Assembly: GCA_003559095.1 (NCBI GenBank)
Contig: PWMW01000187.1
Span: 26,164-90,163, forward strand
DNA length: 64,000 bases
Direction: 5' to 3'
Source of the DNA: Clostridiales bacterium
GTDB lineage: Bacteria > Bacillota > Limnochordia > Darwinibacteriales > B1SED10-159
In this document: piece after piece, positions 38,067-48,230 of the stretch
How the letters are laid out: each line of letters starts with the position of its first letter
Numbering within the stretch: the stretch's first letter is position 1
Notes under the pieces: model-generated
The model's input: only the letters and a program-made list of their open reading frames with translations
The model's database searches: none
What the model was told of the DNA's origin: nothing
Made by a program: the position numbers and the translations under genes

Positions 38067-39203
38067 CTATAATCGGGCTCGCTGTTCCGCTTCTTGGCGG
38101 GCCTGCTGACGCGCTTGCGCATCAACGGCCAAGATTGTATCCAAGTCCGGAGAGTCTATGGGTGCATGCCCCTCCAATACGGACTCAACGATGACCGGAA
38201 TCTCCATAAAGCCAAGGCGGTCATTGAGGAAATACTCCACTGCCACTTCGTTGGCGGCGTTCAACACTGCGGGGACACTTCCCCCAGCACGGCCAGCGGC
38301 GTAAGCCAATGGCAGACACGGAAACCGCTGTTCATCCGGAGCCTCAAATTCCAAAGGCCCTGCTGTGGTCAAATCCAGAGGGATGGAGGTAGCTGGCCGG
38401 CAATGCGGGTACGTGATAGCATATTGGATGGGAAGTCGCATATCGGCAGCACCCAAGTGGGCGAGATAACTGCCATCTTTCATCTTCACTAAGGAATGAA
38501 CAATGCTCTGTGGGTGCACAACCACCTCAATTTGATCATAGGAGGCACCAAAAAGCCAATGGGCCTCAATGACTTCCAGGCCTTTGTTCATCAGCGTCGC
38601 GGAATCGATGGTTATTTTACCACCCATTTCCCAGTTCGGGTGACGTAGCGCTTGGGCGCGCGTAACAGTATGAAGCTCACCTTGATACTTGCGGAAAGGT
38701 CCACCCGATGCTGTCAGGACCAGCGAAGCCACTTCATCCATGGTATGGCCCCGCAGGCATTGCCACAGAGCACTGTGTTCGGAATCGATGGGTATAAGCT
38801 GGTCGCGGTAGGCCATGACAAGATGGCCGCCGGCCACCAAGGTTTCCTTATTCGCCAGAGCCACTCGCTTCCCGGCTCGCAGCGCAGCCAACGTTGGTGC
38901 CAGACCGGCGGCTCCAACCACAGCATTAATAACCAAATCTACCTGCGGATCTGTGGCCAGTTGGACCAAACCCTCCATTCCATGGGAGACAGGAATGGCC
39001 ACCTGCTGCCGTACGCGGGCCGCCGCGTCGGGCCTCTGCAGAGCTGCATACTGAGGATTCAGCTTTTCGATCTGCTCTCGCAATAAAGCTTCGTTGGATC
39101 CCGCGGCCAAACTGACAATAGTGTAGTCGGGTAGACCTTGGATAACCTCGATTGCCTGTGTACCAATGGAACCTGTGGAACCTAACAACGCGATATTTGG
39201 CAT
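38067..39203 (-). CDS. dxr: 1-deoxy-D-xylulose 5-phosphate reductoisomerase
   Basis: MPNIALLGSTGSIGTQAIEVI; ALANKETLVAGG; IPIDSEHSALWQCL; TASGGPF. Confidence 0.97.
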   Translation of the reverse strand: MPNIALLGSTGSIGTQAIEVIQGLPDYTIVSLAAGSNEALLREQIEKLNPQYAALQRPDAAARVRQQVAIPVSHGMEGLVQLATDPQVDLVINAVVGAAGLAPTLAALRAGKRVALANKETLVAGGHLVMAYRDQLIPIDSEHSALWQCLRGHTMDEVASLVLTASGGPFRKYQGELHTVTRAQALRHPNWEMGGKITIDSATLMNKGLEVIEAHWLFGASYDQIEVVVHPQSIVHSLVKMKDGSYLAHLGAADMRLPIQYAITYPHCRPATSIPLDLTTAGPLEFEAPDEQRFPCLPLAYAAGRAGGSVPAVLNAANEVAVEYFLNDRLGFMEIPVIVESVLEGHAPIDSPDLDTILAVDAQARQQARQEAEQRARL

Positions 39204-39339
39204 ACTGCTCTACCTCTTTCTATTATGGCGCATTGACGAGTTGTTGTCCACTTGTCAGGAGCGGTCTGGGCGCCGCAGAACCGGATTTTTTGCCGACCTG
39301 CTGCCCATTGGCGTTGGAGAGCCGTAACACCTAGACAAC

Positions 39340-39376
39340 GGACCTCTGCGCCTGCGAAATACGGTCCCAGAGGTCC
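39340..39376 (-). other. Long-stem hairpin in the cdsA-dxr noncoding gap
   Basis: GGACCTCTG ... CAGAGGTCC, 9-bp perfect arms around a ~19-nt loop. Confidence 0.45.
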
Positions 39377-39434
39377 AGCCTGAACGTGTGTGGAGACGGG
39401 GGCCAAATTGGCACCGGAGGCTCATCATCTGCTG

Positions 39435-40220
39435 CTACCGAAAAAACACCAACAGAATTACATACAGTGCGGGAACAGCAAAGGCCAGCGAGTCAAACCG
39501 GTCCAAGATACCCCCATGGCCGGGCAGCAGCGTCCCGGAGTCCTTGATCTGCTGTTCACGTTTTAAGGCGGATTCGGCTAGGTCTCCCACCTGACCAACG
39601 AAGGAGATTCCCATTCCCAAAAGGGCGCCCACCCAGATGTTGACGGGAACCAGGCCAAAGCCGGCATAGATAGCCCCGACGGCGGCTGCGGCCCCCAAAG
39701 CCCCCAAAGCCCCTTCAACGGACTTGTTGGGGCTGATGACTGGGGCCAGTTTGCGGCGTCCAAACCGTGTTCCCACTAGATAGGCTCCGGTATCGCTGAG
39801 CCATGTTACGATAATGGCAAACATAAGCCAGAAAAAACCGAAATCGTGCCGAACCAACCAGATAAACGAATATAAACAGGATATGTACAAAACACCGACT
39901 ACATGGTAACTGCAGCGGATAACGGCAGGCGTCTTGGCGAAGGCTGCCCGAACTAGGTAGTATAATGTGAACCCCAATCCCCAAAACATCAACACGTCGG
40001 CCCCCACTTGCATGAACATGAGCAGCGGAAAGGAGAACCCAAAGAATACCAACACATCCCAGAAGACGGGCTTGGGTGCTAATGCTCCGAATTCTGCCAG
40101 ACCGATGGCGATGAGGACTAGAACCAGAAATTTTGTGTAGACGCCGCCGAGATACAGCAGTAGCAAGACTACTGGAATACTCAAAACGGCGGTGGCAACG
40201 CGCTTCAGCAAACCGTTCAC
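39435..40220 (-). CDS. cdsA: Phosphatidate cytidylyltransferase
   Basis: multi-TM; SDTGAYLVGTRFGRRKLAPVISPNKSVEGALGALG; KDSGTLLPGHGGILDRFDSL. Confidence 0.95.
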   Translation of the reverse strand: MNGLLKRVATAVLSIPVVLLLLYLGGVYTKFLVLVLIAIGLAEFGALAPKPVFWDVLVFFGFSFPLLMFMQVGADVLMFWGLGFTLYYLVRAAFAKTPAVIRCSYHVVGVLYISCLYSFIWLVRHDFGFFWLMFAIIVTWLSDTGAYLVGTRFGRRKLAPVISPNKSVEGALGALGAAAAVGAIYAGFGLVPVNIWVGALLGMGISFVGQVGDLAESALKREQQIKDSGTLLPGHGGILDRFDSLAFAVPALYVILLVFFR

Positions 40221-40961
40221 CTACTCGCTGTCTGTGTCGTTAAGTCTACCGAATCTGCGTTGGCGCTTGGCGTAGTCCGCTAACGCTTGGGCAAAGGTGT
40301 CATCATCAAAATCAGGCCAAAGAACATCGGTGACGTAAAGCTCAGTGTAGGCAATCTGCCACAGCAGGAAGTTGCTCACCCTCATATCTCCAGCTGTGCG
40401 AATCAACAGATCGGGATCCGGGCAGTGACGGGTCATGGTCCAATTCTGGATCACGTCTTCGTCAATATCCTCTGCCTGGAGGGTTCCCGCTGCAGCCAAC
40501 TGCGCCAACTGGCGGCATGCCAACACGATGTCACGGCGGCCGCCATAGTTGAACGCAATGTTCAAAAGCAAGCTCGCATTGTCCGCTGTACGTGCTTCCG
40601 CTTCGTTCCACATATGCAGGATATCATCACTGAGGCCCTTAGTGTCACCAATCCGCCGGATCCGTGCCCCTTCCCGATGCAGCTCCTCCAACTCAGTACT
40701 AAACGTACGTTTCATCAACTCCATGAGAAAACGTACTTCGGTTGCGGGACGCTGCCAATTTTCGGTACTGAAGGCGTAAACCGTCAAGATGGGGATTCCC
40801 CGTCGTTTGCAGAATTTAACGGCGTTTTTCAACGCCGTTACGCCTTTGCGATGACCCACAGCCCGTGGCAGGCCGCGGTTTTGGGCCCAGCGGCCATTGC
40901 CATCCATGATAATGGCCACATGCCTGGGCGTTTGCGAGCTTGATATGGAATCCTGGGTCAT
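40221..40961 (-). CDS. uppS: Isoprenyl transferase (undecaprenyl diphosphate synthase)
   Basis: HVAIIMDGNGRWAQNRGLPRAVGHRKGVTALK; DPDLLIRTAGDMRVSNFLLWQIAYTELY; ATG at 40961 preceded by AGGAGG. Confidence 0.96.
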   Translation of the reverse strand: MTQDSISSSQTPRHVAIIMDGNGRWAQNRGLPRAVGHRKGVTALKNAVKFCKRRGIPILTVYAFSTENWQRPATEVRFLMELMKRTFSTELEELHREGARIRRIGDTKGLSDDILHMWNEAEARTADNASLLLNIAFNYGGRRDIVLACRQLAQLAAAGTLQAEDIDEDVIQNWTMTRHCPDPDLLIRTAGDMRVSNFLLWQIAYTELYVTDVLWPDFDDDTFAQALADYAKRQRRFGRLNDTDSE

Positions 40962-40971
40962 GAAATTCCTC

Positions 40972-41193
40972 CTAGCTGATGGTCCAATCGGTGGCTGCAC
41001 AGATCACTTGCACGTGACCCTCATCGTCGCTGCGAACGGCGATGACCCGCAGCTCCTCTTCCTCGCCGCTAGCTGAGCATTTACGGGGCGGCTTCGTCAC
41101 AGACATGGAGTAGTCCGCCCCTTCTTCTTGGAGGTAGTTTTCTGCATCCGGCCACTCGTAACCAATGATCAGCTGCCAGTCAATGCTGCTCAA
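40972..41193 (-). CDS. Small uncharacterised protein (73 aa) between frr and uppS
   Basis: MSSIDWQLIIGYEWPDAENYLQEEGADYSMSVTKPPRKCSASGEEEELRVIAVRSDDEGHVQVICAATDWTIS; start overlaps frr stop by 4 nt; ends just before the uppS SD. Confidence 0.6.
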   Translation of the reverse strand: MSSIDWQLIIGYEWPDAENYLQEEGADYSMSVTKPPRKCSASGEEEELRVIAVRSDDEGHVQVICAATDWTIS

Positions 41194-41746
41194 ACCTCAA
41201 GAATCTCCTGTTCCTTTTGCTCAGCTAGTTCGTCGATCTTGGCAATGTAATCGTTGGTAAGTTCTTGAATATCATCCAAGGCACGGCGCAGCTCATCTTC
41301 GGAGATATCCCCAGCTTTTTCCATGGATTTGGCTTCGTCATTGAGGTCGCGACGGACATTGCGTACGGCCACTCGCCGCTCTTCTGCTTCCCGCTTCATT
41401 ACCTTAACCAGTTCTTTGCGGCGCTCTTCGGTAAGCTGTGGAATGGCAATGCGAATCACAGACCCGTCGTTGTTGGGAACCAAGCCCAGGTCCGAGGTTT
41501 GGATGGCCTTTTCAACGGACTTAATCACGGACTTATCCCAAGGTTGGATAAGGAGCAGACGCGCTTCTGGCGCGGATATGTTGGCCATCTGCGTCAGCGG
41601 TGTTTGTGTGCCGTAATAGTCAACGTGGATGCGATCCAGAAGGCTGGGGTTCGCTCTACCGGTTCGAATGCCTGCAAAGGCTTTCTTGGTCGAGCTTATT
41701 ACCGATTTCATCTTTTCTTCGCCGTTCTTCAAAAGATCCTTTACCA

Positions 41747-41747
<1 letters not shown>
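41190..41747 (-). CDS. frr: Ribosome recycling factor
   Basis: GIRTGRANPSLLDRIHVDYYGTQTPLTQMANISAPEARLLLIQPWDKS. Confidence 0.98.
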
Positions 41748-42484
<737 letters not shown>

Positions 42485-42528
42485 CTAATATTTCGTGGTA
42501 TTTCACAAATTCCCTTTTGCCAACCATG

Positions 42529-42557
42529 AAAAAAGAGAACACCGAGGGTGTTCTCTT
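42529..42557 (-). terminator. Intrinsic terminator overlapping the tsf stop
   Basis: Minus AAGAGAACACC-CTC-GGTGTTCTCTTTTTT. Confidence 0.88.
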
Positions 42558-43209
42558 ACTGCTTGATTTGAGCCATAACCTCAGCAGCAAAATCGTCTTG
42601 GCGCTTTTCGATGCCTTCGCCACGTTCGAAACGAACAAAGCGACGAACAGAAATATTTTCACCAATTTTGGCGACCTTTGCCGTCAACAGCTCCTGAATG
42701 GTCACATCAGGGTCTTTGACAAATGGCTGCTCTAGGAGGCAGATCTCTTTATAAAACTTTTCAATGCGCCCTTCGATGATCTTGTCAACAATGTGTTCCG
42801 GTTTACCTTCGTTCAAGGCCGTGGCTCGGAAAATTTCTTTCTCCCTGTTGACTACATCGGCCGGGACTTCCTGGCGTCCGACGTACTCGGGGCGAGCCGC
42901 CGCAATATGCATGGCAATGTCGCGTACTAGGTTCTGGAAGTCTTCGGTCTTGGCGACGAAGTCTGTTTCGCAGTTAACTTCCACCAAAACACCAATGCGT
43001 CCACCCATGTGAATATAGGAATCTACCAAACCTTCGGCGGCGATCCGGCCAGCTTTCTTGGCGGCTGCGGCCAAACCTTTTTCGCGAAGATACGATACGG
43101 CTTCTTCGAGGTTGCCGTTCTTCTCGGTCAGTGCCTTTTTGCAATCCATCATGCCTGCGCCTGTCTTTTCGCGCAGTTCTTTCACCATAGCTGCTGTAAT
43201 GGCTGCCAT
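42556..43209 (-). CDS. tsf: Elongation factor Ts
   Basis: [47 protein letters not shown]. Confidence 0.97.
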   Translation of the reverse strand: MAAITAAMVKELREKTGAGMMDCKKALTEKNGNLEEAVSYLREKGLAAAAKKAGRIAAEGLVDSYIHMGGRIGVLVEVNCETDFVAKTEDFQNLVRDIAMHIAAARPEYVGRQEVPADVVNREKEIFRATALNEGKPEHIVDKIIEGRIEKFYKEICLLEQPFVKDPDVTIQELLTAKVAKIGENISVRRFVRFERGEGIEKRQDDFAAEVMAQIKQ

Positions 43210-43246
43210 CAGCGAATTCCTCCTAAAATGAAGTCAGTGATTACTC

Positions 43247-43290
43247 AAAAAAAGAGGGGCCCAGTCAGAAATCTTCCCGCTAGCCCCCCT
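43247..43290 (-). terminator. Probable imperfect terminator after rpsB
   Basis: Minus CAGGGGGGCTAGC...GGGCCCCTCTTTTTTT with long U-tract. Confidence 0.5.
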
Positions 43291-43299
43291 GTATGGATC

Positions 43300-44046
43300 T
43301 TACGCTTCTACTCCCGCTTCGGCGGCTTCCTGCTGCTGCTGCTGGGCAGCGGCTTCGGCAGCTTCGCCTTCCTTGCCTTCAATCACGGCACTTGCCATGG
43401 TCTCTGTCAACAAGCGGACAGCACGGATCGCGTCGTCGTTTCCGGGAATAACGTAGTCGATTTCATCCGGGTCACAGTTTGTATCCACGATCGCCACGAT
43501 GGGAATACCCAGTTTGCGGGCTTCGGCCACAGCGATACGTTCTTTGCGAGGATCCACGATGAAGACTGCCGCCGGGGGCTTGTTCATGCCACGAATGCCA
43601 CCGAGAAAGCGATTCAGCTTTTCCATCTCTTTGCGAAGTTCCAAGACTTCTTTTTTCGGAAGGAGTTCAAAGGAACCGTCTTCTTCCATGGCTTCCAACT
43701 GCTTCAGACGATCAATACGAGCATTGATGGTTTTGAAGTTCGTCAGCATTCCACCCAACCATCGTTGGTTGACGTAGAACATACCACAGCGTTGCGCTTC
43801 GTTCTCAATGGTTTCCTGTGCCTGCTTTTTCGTACCTACAAACAACACACTGCCGCCATTCTTGGTCGTGGTGCGGAGAAAATTATACGCCTCATCCACT
43901 TTCCGAACGGTTTTCTGCAGATCGATGATGTAGATACCATTTCTTTCAGTGAAAATGTACTCGGACATTTTCGGGTTCCAGCGACGAGTCTGGTGACCAA
44001 AGTGAACGCCGGCCTCCAACAATTGTTTCATAGAAATTACGGCCAT
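43300..44046 (-). CDS. rpsB: 30S ribosomal protein S2
   Basis: [42 protein letters not shown]. Confidence 0.98.
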   Translation of the reverse strand: MAVISMKQLLEAGVHFGHQTRRWNPKMSEYIFTERNGIYIIDLQKTVRKVDEAYNFLRTTTKNGGSVLFVGTKKQAQETIENEAQRCGMFYVNQRWLGGMLTNFKTINARIDRLKQLEAMEEDGSFELLPKKEVLELRKEMEKLNRFLGGIRGMNKPPAAVFIVDPRKERIAVAEARKLGIPIVAIVDTNCDPDEIDYVIPGNDDAIRAVRLLTETMASAVIEGKEGEAAEAAAQQQQQEAAEAGVEA

Positions 44047-44162
44047 TAACGTCCACCTCCTCTCTTTTGTTTTCCTCCCCTTCCGTCGTCCATTCTACGG
44101 GACCCATACGTTGGGCACGGCCCGTCGAATGTCAGGAAGCGTGTGTATTAACACCAGAAATA

Positions 44163-44191
44163 AGTATAGCACAGTCATATGGCGGAATCAA
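44163..44191 (-). promoter_or_regulatory. Sigma-A promoter for rpsB-tsf
   Basis: Minus TTGATT - 17 nt - TATACT, followed by a ~115-nt leader. Confidence 0.75.
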
Positions 44192-44628
44192 GAGTTGTGA
44201 CGATGGTTTTTCAGGCTGAGCACTAAAGCTACCTCGCCAGTCCCCAGCTCTAACCGTTGCGCAATCTCTGCTGGCGGAACACCCTGCTCAGCCAAGGTCT
44301 CGATGGCCGGCAAGCTGTCAATGAGGCGTTGGCGAGATTCTTGGTTTTCACCAGTTCCGGCCGTTGCGCCAGCCCCAGGTGCAGCCACGTGCTGCCTATC
44401 CCATGCTCGATCATGGGCTGCCATCGTCTCAAGATGCTGACAGCAGCGGCGATATTCCTCGCGCCACGCTTCCTGCTTTTCATCCATTTCATCCATGTAC
44501 TGCTCAAACATCAGTTCCAGTGTTTGGAATTCTTGAGGCTGCTTCACAAAGTAACCGGGTTTTGTTACATAGAGAACTAAAATACCTAAGAGCAGTCCCA
44601 AAAGCAGTGTCACAAGATACTCCATCAT
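44188..44628 (-). CDS. Membrane-anchored protein with coiled coil and HTH-like C-terminus, downstream of sigD (SwrB-like position)
   Basis: MMEYLVTLLLGLLLGILVLYVTK TM; C-terminal AEQGVPPAEIAQRLELGTGEVALVLSLKN; GAAGGAGGG SD before ATG at 44628/44625. Confidence 0.65.
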   Translation of the reverse strand: MMEYLVTLLLGLLLGILVLYVTKPGYFVKQPQEFQTLELMFEQYMDEMDEKQEAWREEYRRCCQHLETMAAHDRAWDRQHVAAPGAGATAGTGENQESRQRLIDSLPAIETLAEQGVPPAEIAQRLELGTGEVALVLSLKNHRHNS

Positions 44629-44692
44629 ACCCTCCTTCTGGATGCTCAATAACGCCTTCGGCGAGGCAAACATCCGGTTGCTGCTGGTGGGC

Positions 44693-45454
44693 TCAATGGG
44701 GCGCGAGAATTGAGCGCAGAGAAGCAATGGCCTTGGTGTGAATCTGGCTGACCCGCGATTCGGAAACGTCTAGAACATGCCCGATCTCTTTTAAGGTCAA
44801 GGACTCGTGGTAATACAGAGCGACAACTGTTCGCTCGCGCTCTGGAAGACGGTCCACCGCACCGGCCAACTCCTGCAGCAGCTCCCCATGCAGAAGATGC
44901 TCTTCAATTCCTTCGTCCTTATCTTCAATCGTATCCAGCATCTTCAGCGGATCATCGCCCGAGTCCGGGTTGATCACTTCATCCAAGGACAGCACAGATG
45001 TGGTGCGAACCTCGTCCAGCAGAGAATAGTAATCCTCCATCGACAACTCCATAGCTGCTGCCGCCTCTTCATCCGATGGCGAACGACCTAGTTCGCCCTC
45101 TAAGGCCCGGAGGGCAGCCTCAAACTTGCGAGCCTTGGCTCGGACACTGCGAGGAATCCAATCCACGGAGCGCAGGCCGTCGAGAATGGCGCCCCGGATG
45201 CGCGTCGCTGCGTATGTCTCGAACTTGATGCCCCGCTGGAGTTCAAATTTTTCCACCGCATCAAGGAGTCCGAAGCATCCGTAACTGACCAGATCCTGAT
45301 ATTCCACAGAGTCAGGCAGTGTCATAGACATGCGCCCGGCCGCGTACTTAACCAAAAAGGCATAGTGCTCAGCCAGCAGTTCTTTGCTCTGTGGGTCCTT
45401 AGTCTCCTTAAAGTGGTGCCAGAGGGCATCGGTATCCAGTTGCTGCTGTGCCAT
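44693..45454 (-). CDS. sigD: RNA polymerase sigma-28 factor (FliA/SigD/WhiG family)
   Basis: EYQDLVSYGCFGLLDAVEKFELQRGIKFETYAATRIRGAILDGLRSVDWIPRSVR; region 4 LKEIGHVLDVSESRVSQIHTKAI. Confidence 0.96.
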   Translation of the reverse strand: MAQQQLDTDALWHHFKETKDPQSKELLAEHYAFLVKYAAGRMSMTLPDSVEYQDLVSYGCFGLLDAVEKFELQRGIKFETYAATRIRGAILDGLRSVDWIPRSVRAKARKFEAALRALEGELGRSPSDEEAAAAMELSMEDYYSLLDEVRTTSVLSLDEVINPDSGDDPLKMLDTIEDKDEGIEEHLLHGELLQELAGAVDRLPERERTVVALYYHESLTLKEIGHVLDVSESRVSQIHTKAIASLRSILAPH

Positions 45455-45468
45455 ACCATCACCCTTTA

Positions 45469-46122
45469 CTAACGTTTCTGACCAACCAAGCCCTTTCGTT
45501 TCAGTTCCAACTGCCGCTGAAAGACGAACTGGATGATGAGCTGTCGTGTTTTTTCGTCGAGTTGCTCAAAGGCTATACCATGACCGCAGCCTCCGTTGGG
45601 AAGCACCTCCGCACGGCGCACAACACCCTGCATTTCCAGGACTGTACCATCCAAGGTCAGCGAAAGCCAAATCATCGCTTCCACAGCCAAGGGCGTTTTT
45701 GTTACCAAGAACACACCGCCGCCGCCGAGATTGGTGATCTGGGCAGACTGCAGAGACTCTCGTTCACCTTCGACCAGGCAGGCATATGCGGCGGGCAGCA
45801 GAACATCCACCCGCACAAAATTCCGTTCTTGAATGCGCTGCCAGGGGCCGGTGATTTCAAGCTGAAGCATTGGTATGCTGTCGGTGAGCCGCTTTGCTAC
45901 CCGAGCTTCCGTTACAAGCCGACTTTGACGGCCAATGGTGTCCACAATGTAGGATATGGCGACCTTGGTACCTTCCGGAACGGAAAGCGGGATACCGCCC
46001 TGCACCGGTGCGGAAATCAACAGCAGACAGCCGTTGGCATCCTCCACTCGCGTTTTGTGGCTGGCAGCGCCGTCAGCCATTAGTGTCAACTCAATGTTAT
46101 CGTTGGGGTGTAGTTGCAACAA
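45469..46122 (-). CDS. PilZ-domain flagellar brake protein (YcgR/YpfA-like)
   Basis: YcgR_N-like N-terminus then ERNFVRVDVLLPAAYACL ... AQITNLGGGGVFLVTKTPL PilZ-type motif. Confidence 0.8.
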   Translation of the reverse strand: MLQLHPNDNIELTLMADGAASHKTRVEDANGCLLLISAPVQGGIPLSVPEGTKVAISYIVDTIGRQSRLVTEARVAKRLTDSIPMLQLEITGPWQRIQERNFVRVDVLLPAAYACLVEGERESLQSAQITNLGGGGVFLVTKTPLAVEAMIWLSLTLDGTVLEMQGVVRRAEVLPNGGCGHGIAFEQLDEKTRQLIIQFVFQRQLELKRKGLVGQKR

Positions 46123-46196
46123 AATCGCTCCTTACCGCTGGTGCCCAGGTGCACATGTCACAGCCAGATACGTTAGCAGCAGGACCCTATCCGGTA

Positions 46197-47084
46197 CTAC
46201 GCCTGCAAGAGGGCGTAAACGCGGTGCAGAAAGCCCCGAATGCCTCCATTGGGAGTCTGCGCTGCCGCTGACGGGTGGCCCACTAAAGAGTTTGCCAACG
46301 CCGTAATGCCCCGACTGGCTGGACAATTTGGGTGGGACAGAAGGAATGGCGTTTGGTCATTGACAGACGTACTGACGTGCTGGTCAAAGCAGATGCCGCC
46401 AGCGTAATCGAGGGAGGTGTTGAGAAAGCGCTCCGCCACTGTATTTAACTTCTGCCAGACATGGGTGCCATCCTCCTGATTACGCATCATATTGACCACA
46501 AGCCGCATACTGCTGTGTGGATTGCGCTGTTGGATTACCTTAATCATGCCATAGGCATCGGTGATGGCCGTGGTCTCTGGGGTAGTGACGACCAGAACTT
46601 CATCAACGGATAGGGCAAAGCTTACTACATTGCGGCTAATTCCAGCTCCTGTATCGACCAAGATAAAATCAAATTGCTCATCAAGGTGTTCCAAGGACGC
46701 GGCGAAAAGCTGCAGTTCGTTGGGAGTCAAGTTGGCCAAATCATAGACACCGTTGCCGCCTGCGAACACTTGCACTCCCAAGGGCGCCTGGACCATGATC
46801 TCTTGGATGAGCCGTTCGCCCGCCAAGACGTGTTTCAGTGTGTACTTGGGTATTAGGCCAAGGAGAATATCAATGTTTGCCATACCCAGATCTGCATCCA
46901 ACAAGGCTACCTTATGTCCCAACTGGGCCAATGCCAGCGCCAGATTGACTGATATATTTGTTTTGCCCACGCCGCCTTTACCGCTGGTAACGCAAAAAAT
47001 ACGAGCCCGATCCCGGCGCCTTGCGGCATGAACCGTGGTGCGAGCATCGGCCATGCGGCGGAGAACCTCTGCCTGGTCTTTCAT
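46197..47084 (-). CDS. flhG: MinD-like ATPase FlhG (YlxH)
   Basis: RIFCVTSGKGGVGKTNISVNLALALAQLGHKVALLDADLGMANIDILLGL. Confidence 0.95.
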   Translation of the reverse strand: MKDQAEVLRRMADARTTVHAARRRDRARIFCVTSGKGGVGKTNISVNLALALAQLGHKVALLDADLGMANIDILLGLIPKYTLKHVLAGERLIQEIMVQAPLGVQVFAGGNGVYDLANLTPNELQLFAASLEHLDEQFDFILVDTGAGISRNVVSFALSVDEVLVVTTPETTAITDAYGMIKVIQQRNPHSSMRLVVNMMRNQEDGTHVWQKLNTVAERFLNTSLDYAGGICFDQHVSTSVNDQTPFLLSHPNCPASRGITALANSLVGHPSAAAQTPNGGIRGFLHRVYALLQA

Positions 47085-47087
47085 TGC

Positions 47088-48230
47088 CTAATCCCCCAAA
47101 ATCCACTCAGCGATTTTTTGCGGTTCAGCCACTTCAATGTCCTCAGGAACACTCTGCCCGGTAGTTATGTAGGCAATGGGAGCGTTCGTTTCGGAAGTGG
47201 CCTGGAGCAGAACACCGAACCCTGTTGTTTCATCGACTTTCGTTACGATCAGACGGTGTATCTCGATACCAGAGAAAAAACGAATAATGTCAGTCAAATC
47301 GCGAGCCTTTGTAGTGGCGCTGACCACCAGATGAACCTCGGCGTCAACGCCTGCCAACAAGTTCTTTAATTCAGTCATCTGTGATTCGTTGCGCTGGCTG
47401 CGCCCCGCCGTATCAATCAGGACAAGGTCGCGGTCCGGCATATCAGCGATAGCTTGGCGCAGTCCTTCCGGAGAATAGGCCACCTGCAGGGGCACACCGA
47501 TGATCTCCGCATACGTGCGCAGTTGATCAACGGCACCAATTCGATAGGTGTCAACTGTTATGAGCCCGACCTTTTTGCCAGCCACCAATGCAAAGTTAGC
47601 CGCCAGTTTCGCAATAGTGGTCGTTTTACCGACCCCTGTAGGTCCCACCAAGACGGCGCGCTTTTGGCCGCCGTCCAGATCCCAAGGAGCGATGGTTTCG
47701 ATCTCGTTGGCGATCTGTTCTCTCACCAACGGCCAAATGTCATCCAGATCCCGCCACTGCCGCTGCGGTTGCCCCTGCAGCACTTCCTTCATGAGCGTCT
47801 GGGCCATGTCCTGCGGTAGATCACACTGCAGAAGCTGCTGATAGATGCCGTCGATGGTGTCAGGCCACAGCGGTTTGGCCCGTGTGGACGCCTTGACCAT
47901 TCCGGCTGCCCCGGCTGCCCAGAGCTCGTCGGACGTGGCCTGGGGTTTTGTCATAGCCTCCGTTTCACCGCGGTTATGATTGCGCTGCCCCAATAACAGG
48001 TTGGACTTGCTCTCGCCACCATGCTGCAGGTACTCGGGTGCAGCTGTACTTGCTGCCTCGGAGGCTTCCATGGCGCCAATGACTTCAAAGACCTGGCGCC
48101 CAAATAGGCCGAAGAATCCACCGTGTTTGACGCGTTTGGTATGAAGAATCACAGCATCACTGCCGAATTCCTGTTTCATCTTTGCCACCGCTTCTTGGAT
48201 GGTTTCACCGTGAAACCGTTTAACTCTCAT
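47088..48230 (-). CDS. flhF: Flagellar biosynthesis GTPase FlhF
   Basis: VKRFHGETIQEAVAKMKQEFGSDAVILHTKRVK; VLVGPTGVGKTTTIAKLAANFAL; LITVDTYRIGAVDQLRTYAEIIGVP. Confidence 0.97.
   Translation of the reverse strand: MRVKRFHGETIQEAVAKMKQEFGSDAVILHTKRVKHGGFFGLFGRQVFEVIGAMEASEAASTAAPEYLQHGGESKSNLLLGQRNHNRGETEAMTKPQATSDELWAAGAAGMVKASTRAKPLWPDTIDGIYQQLLQCDLPQDMAQTLMKEVLQGQPQRQWRDLDDIWPLVREQIANEIETIAPWDLDGGQKRAVLVGPTGVGKTTTIAKLAANFALVAGKKVGLITVDTYRIGAVDQLRTYAEIIGVPLQVAYSPEGLRQAIADMPDRDLVLIDTAGRSQRNESQMTELKNLLAGVDAEVHLVVSATTKARDLTDIIRFFSGIEIHRLIVTKVDETTGFGVLLQATSETNAPIAYITTGQSVPEDIEVAEPQKIAEWILGD

Noticed and set aside
39182-39406. 74-aa minus-strand ORF between cdsA and dxr
   Set aside because: Overlaps the dxr start in another frame, biased composition, no SD; treated as noncoding gap.
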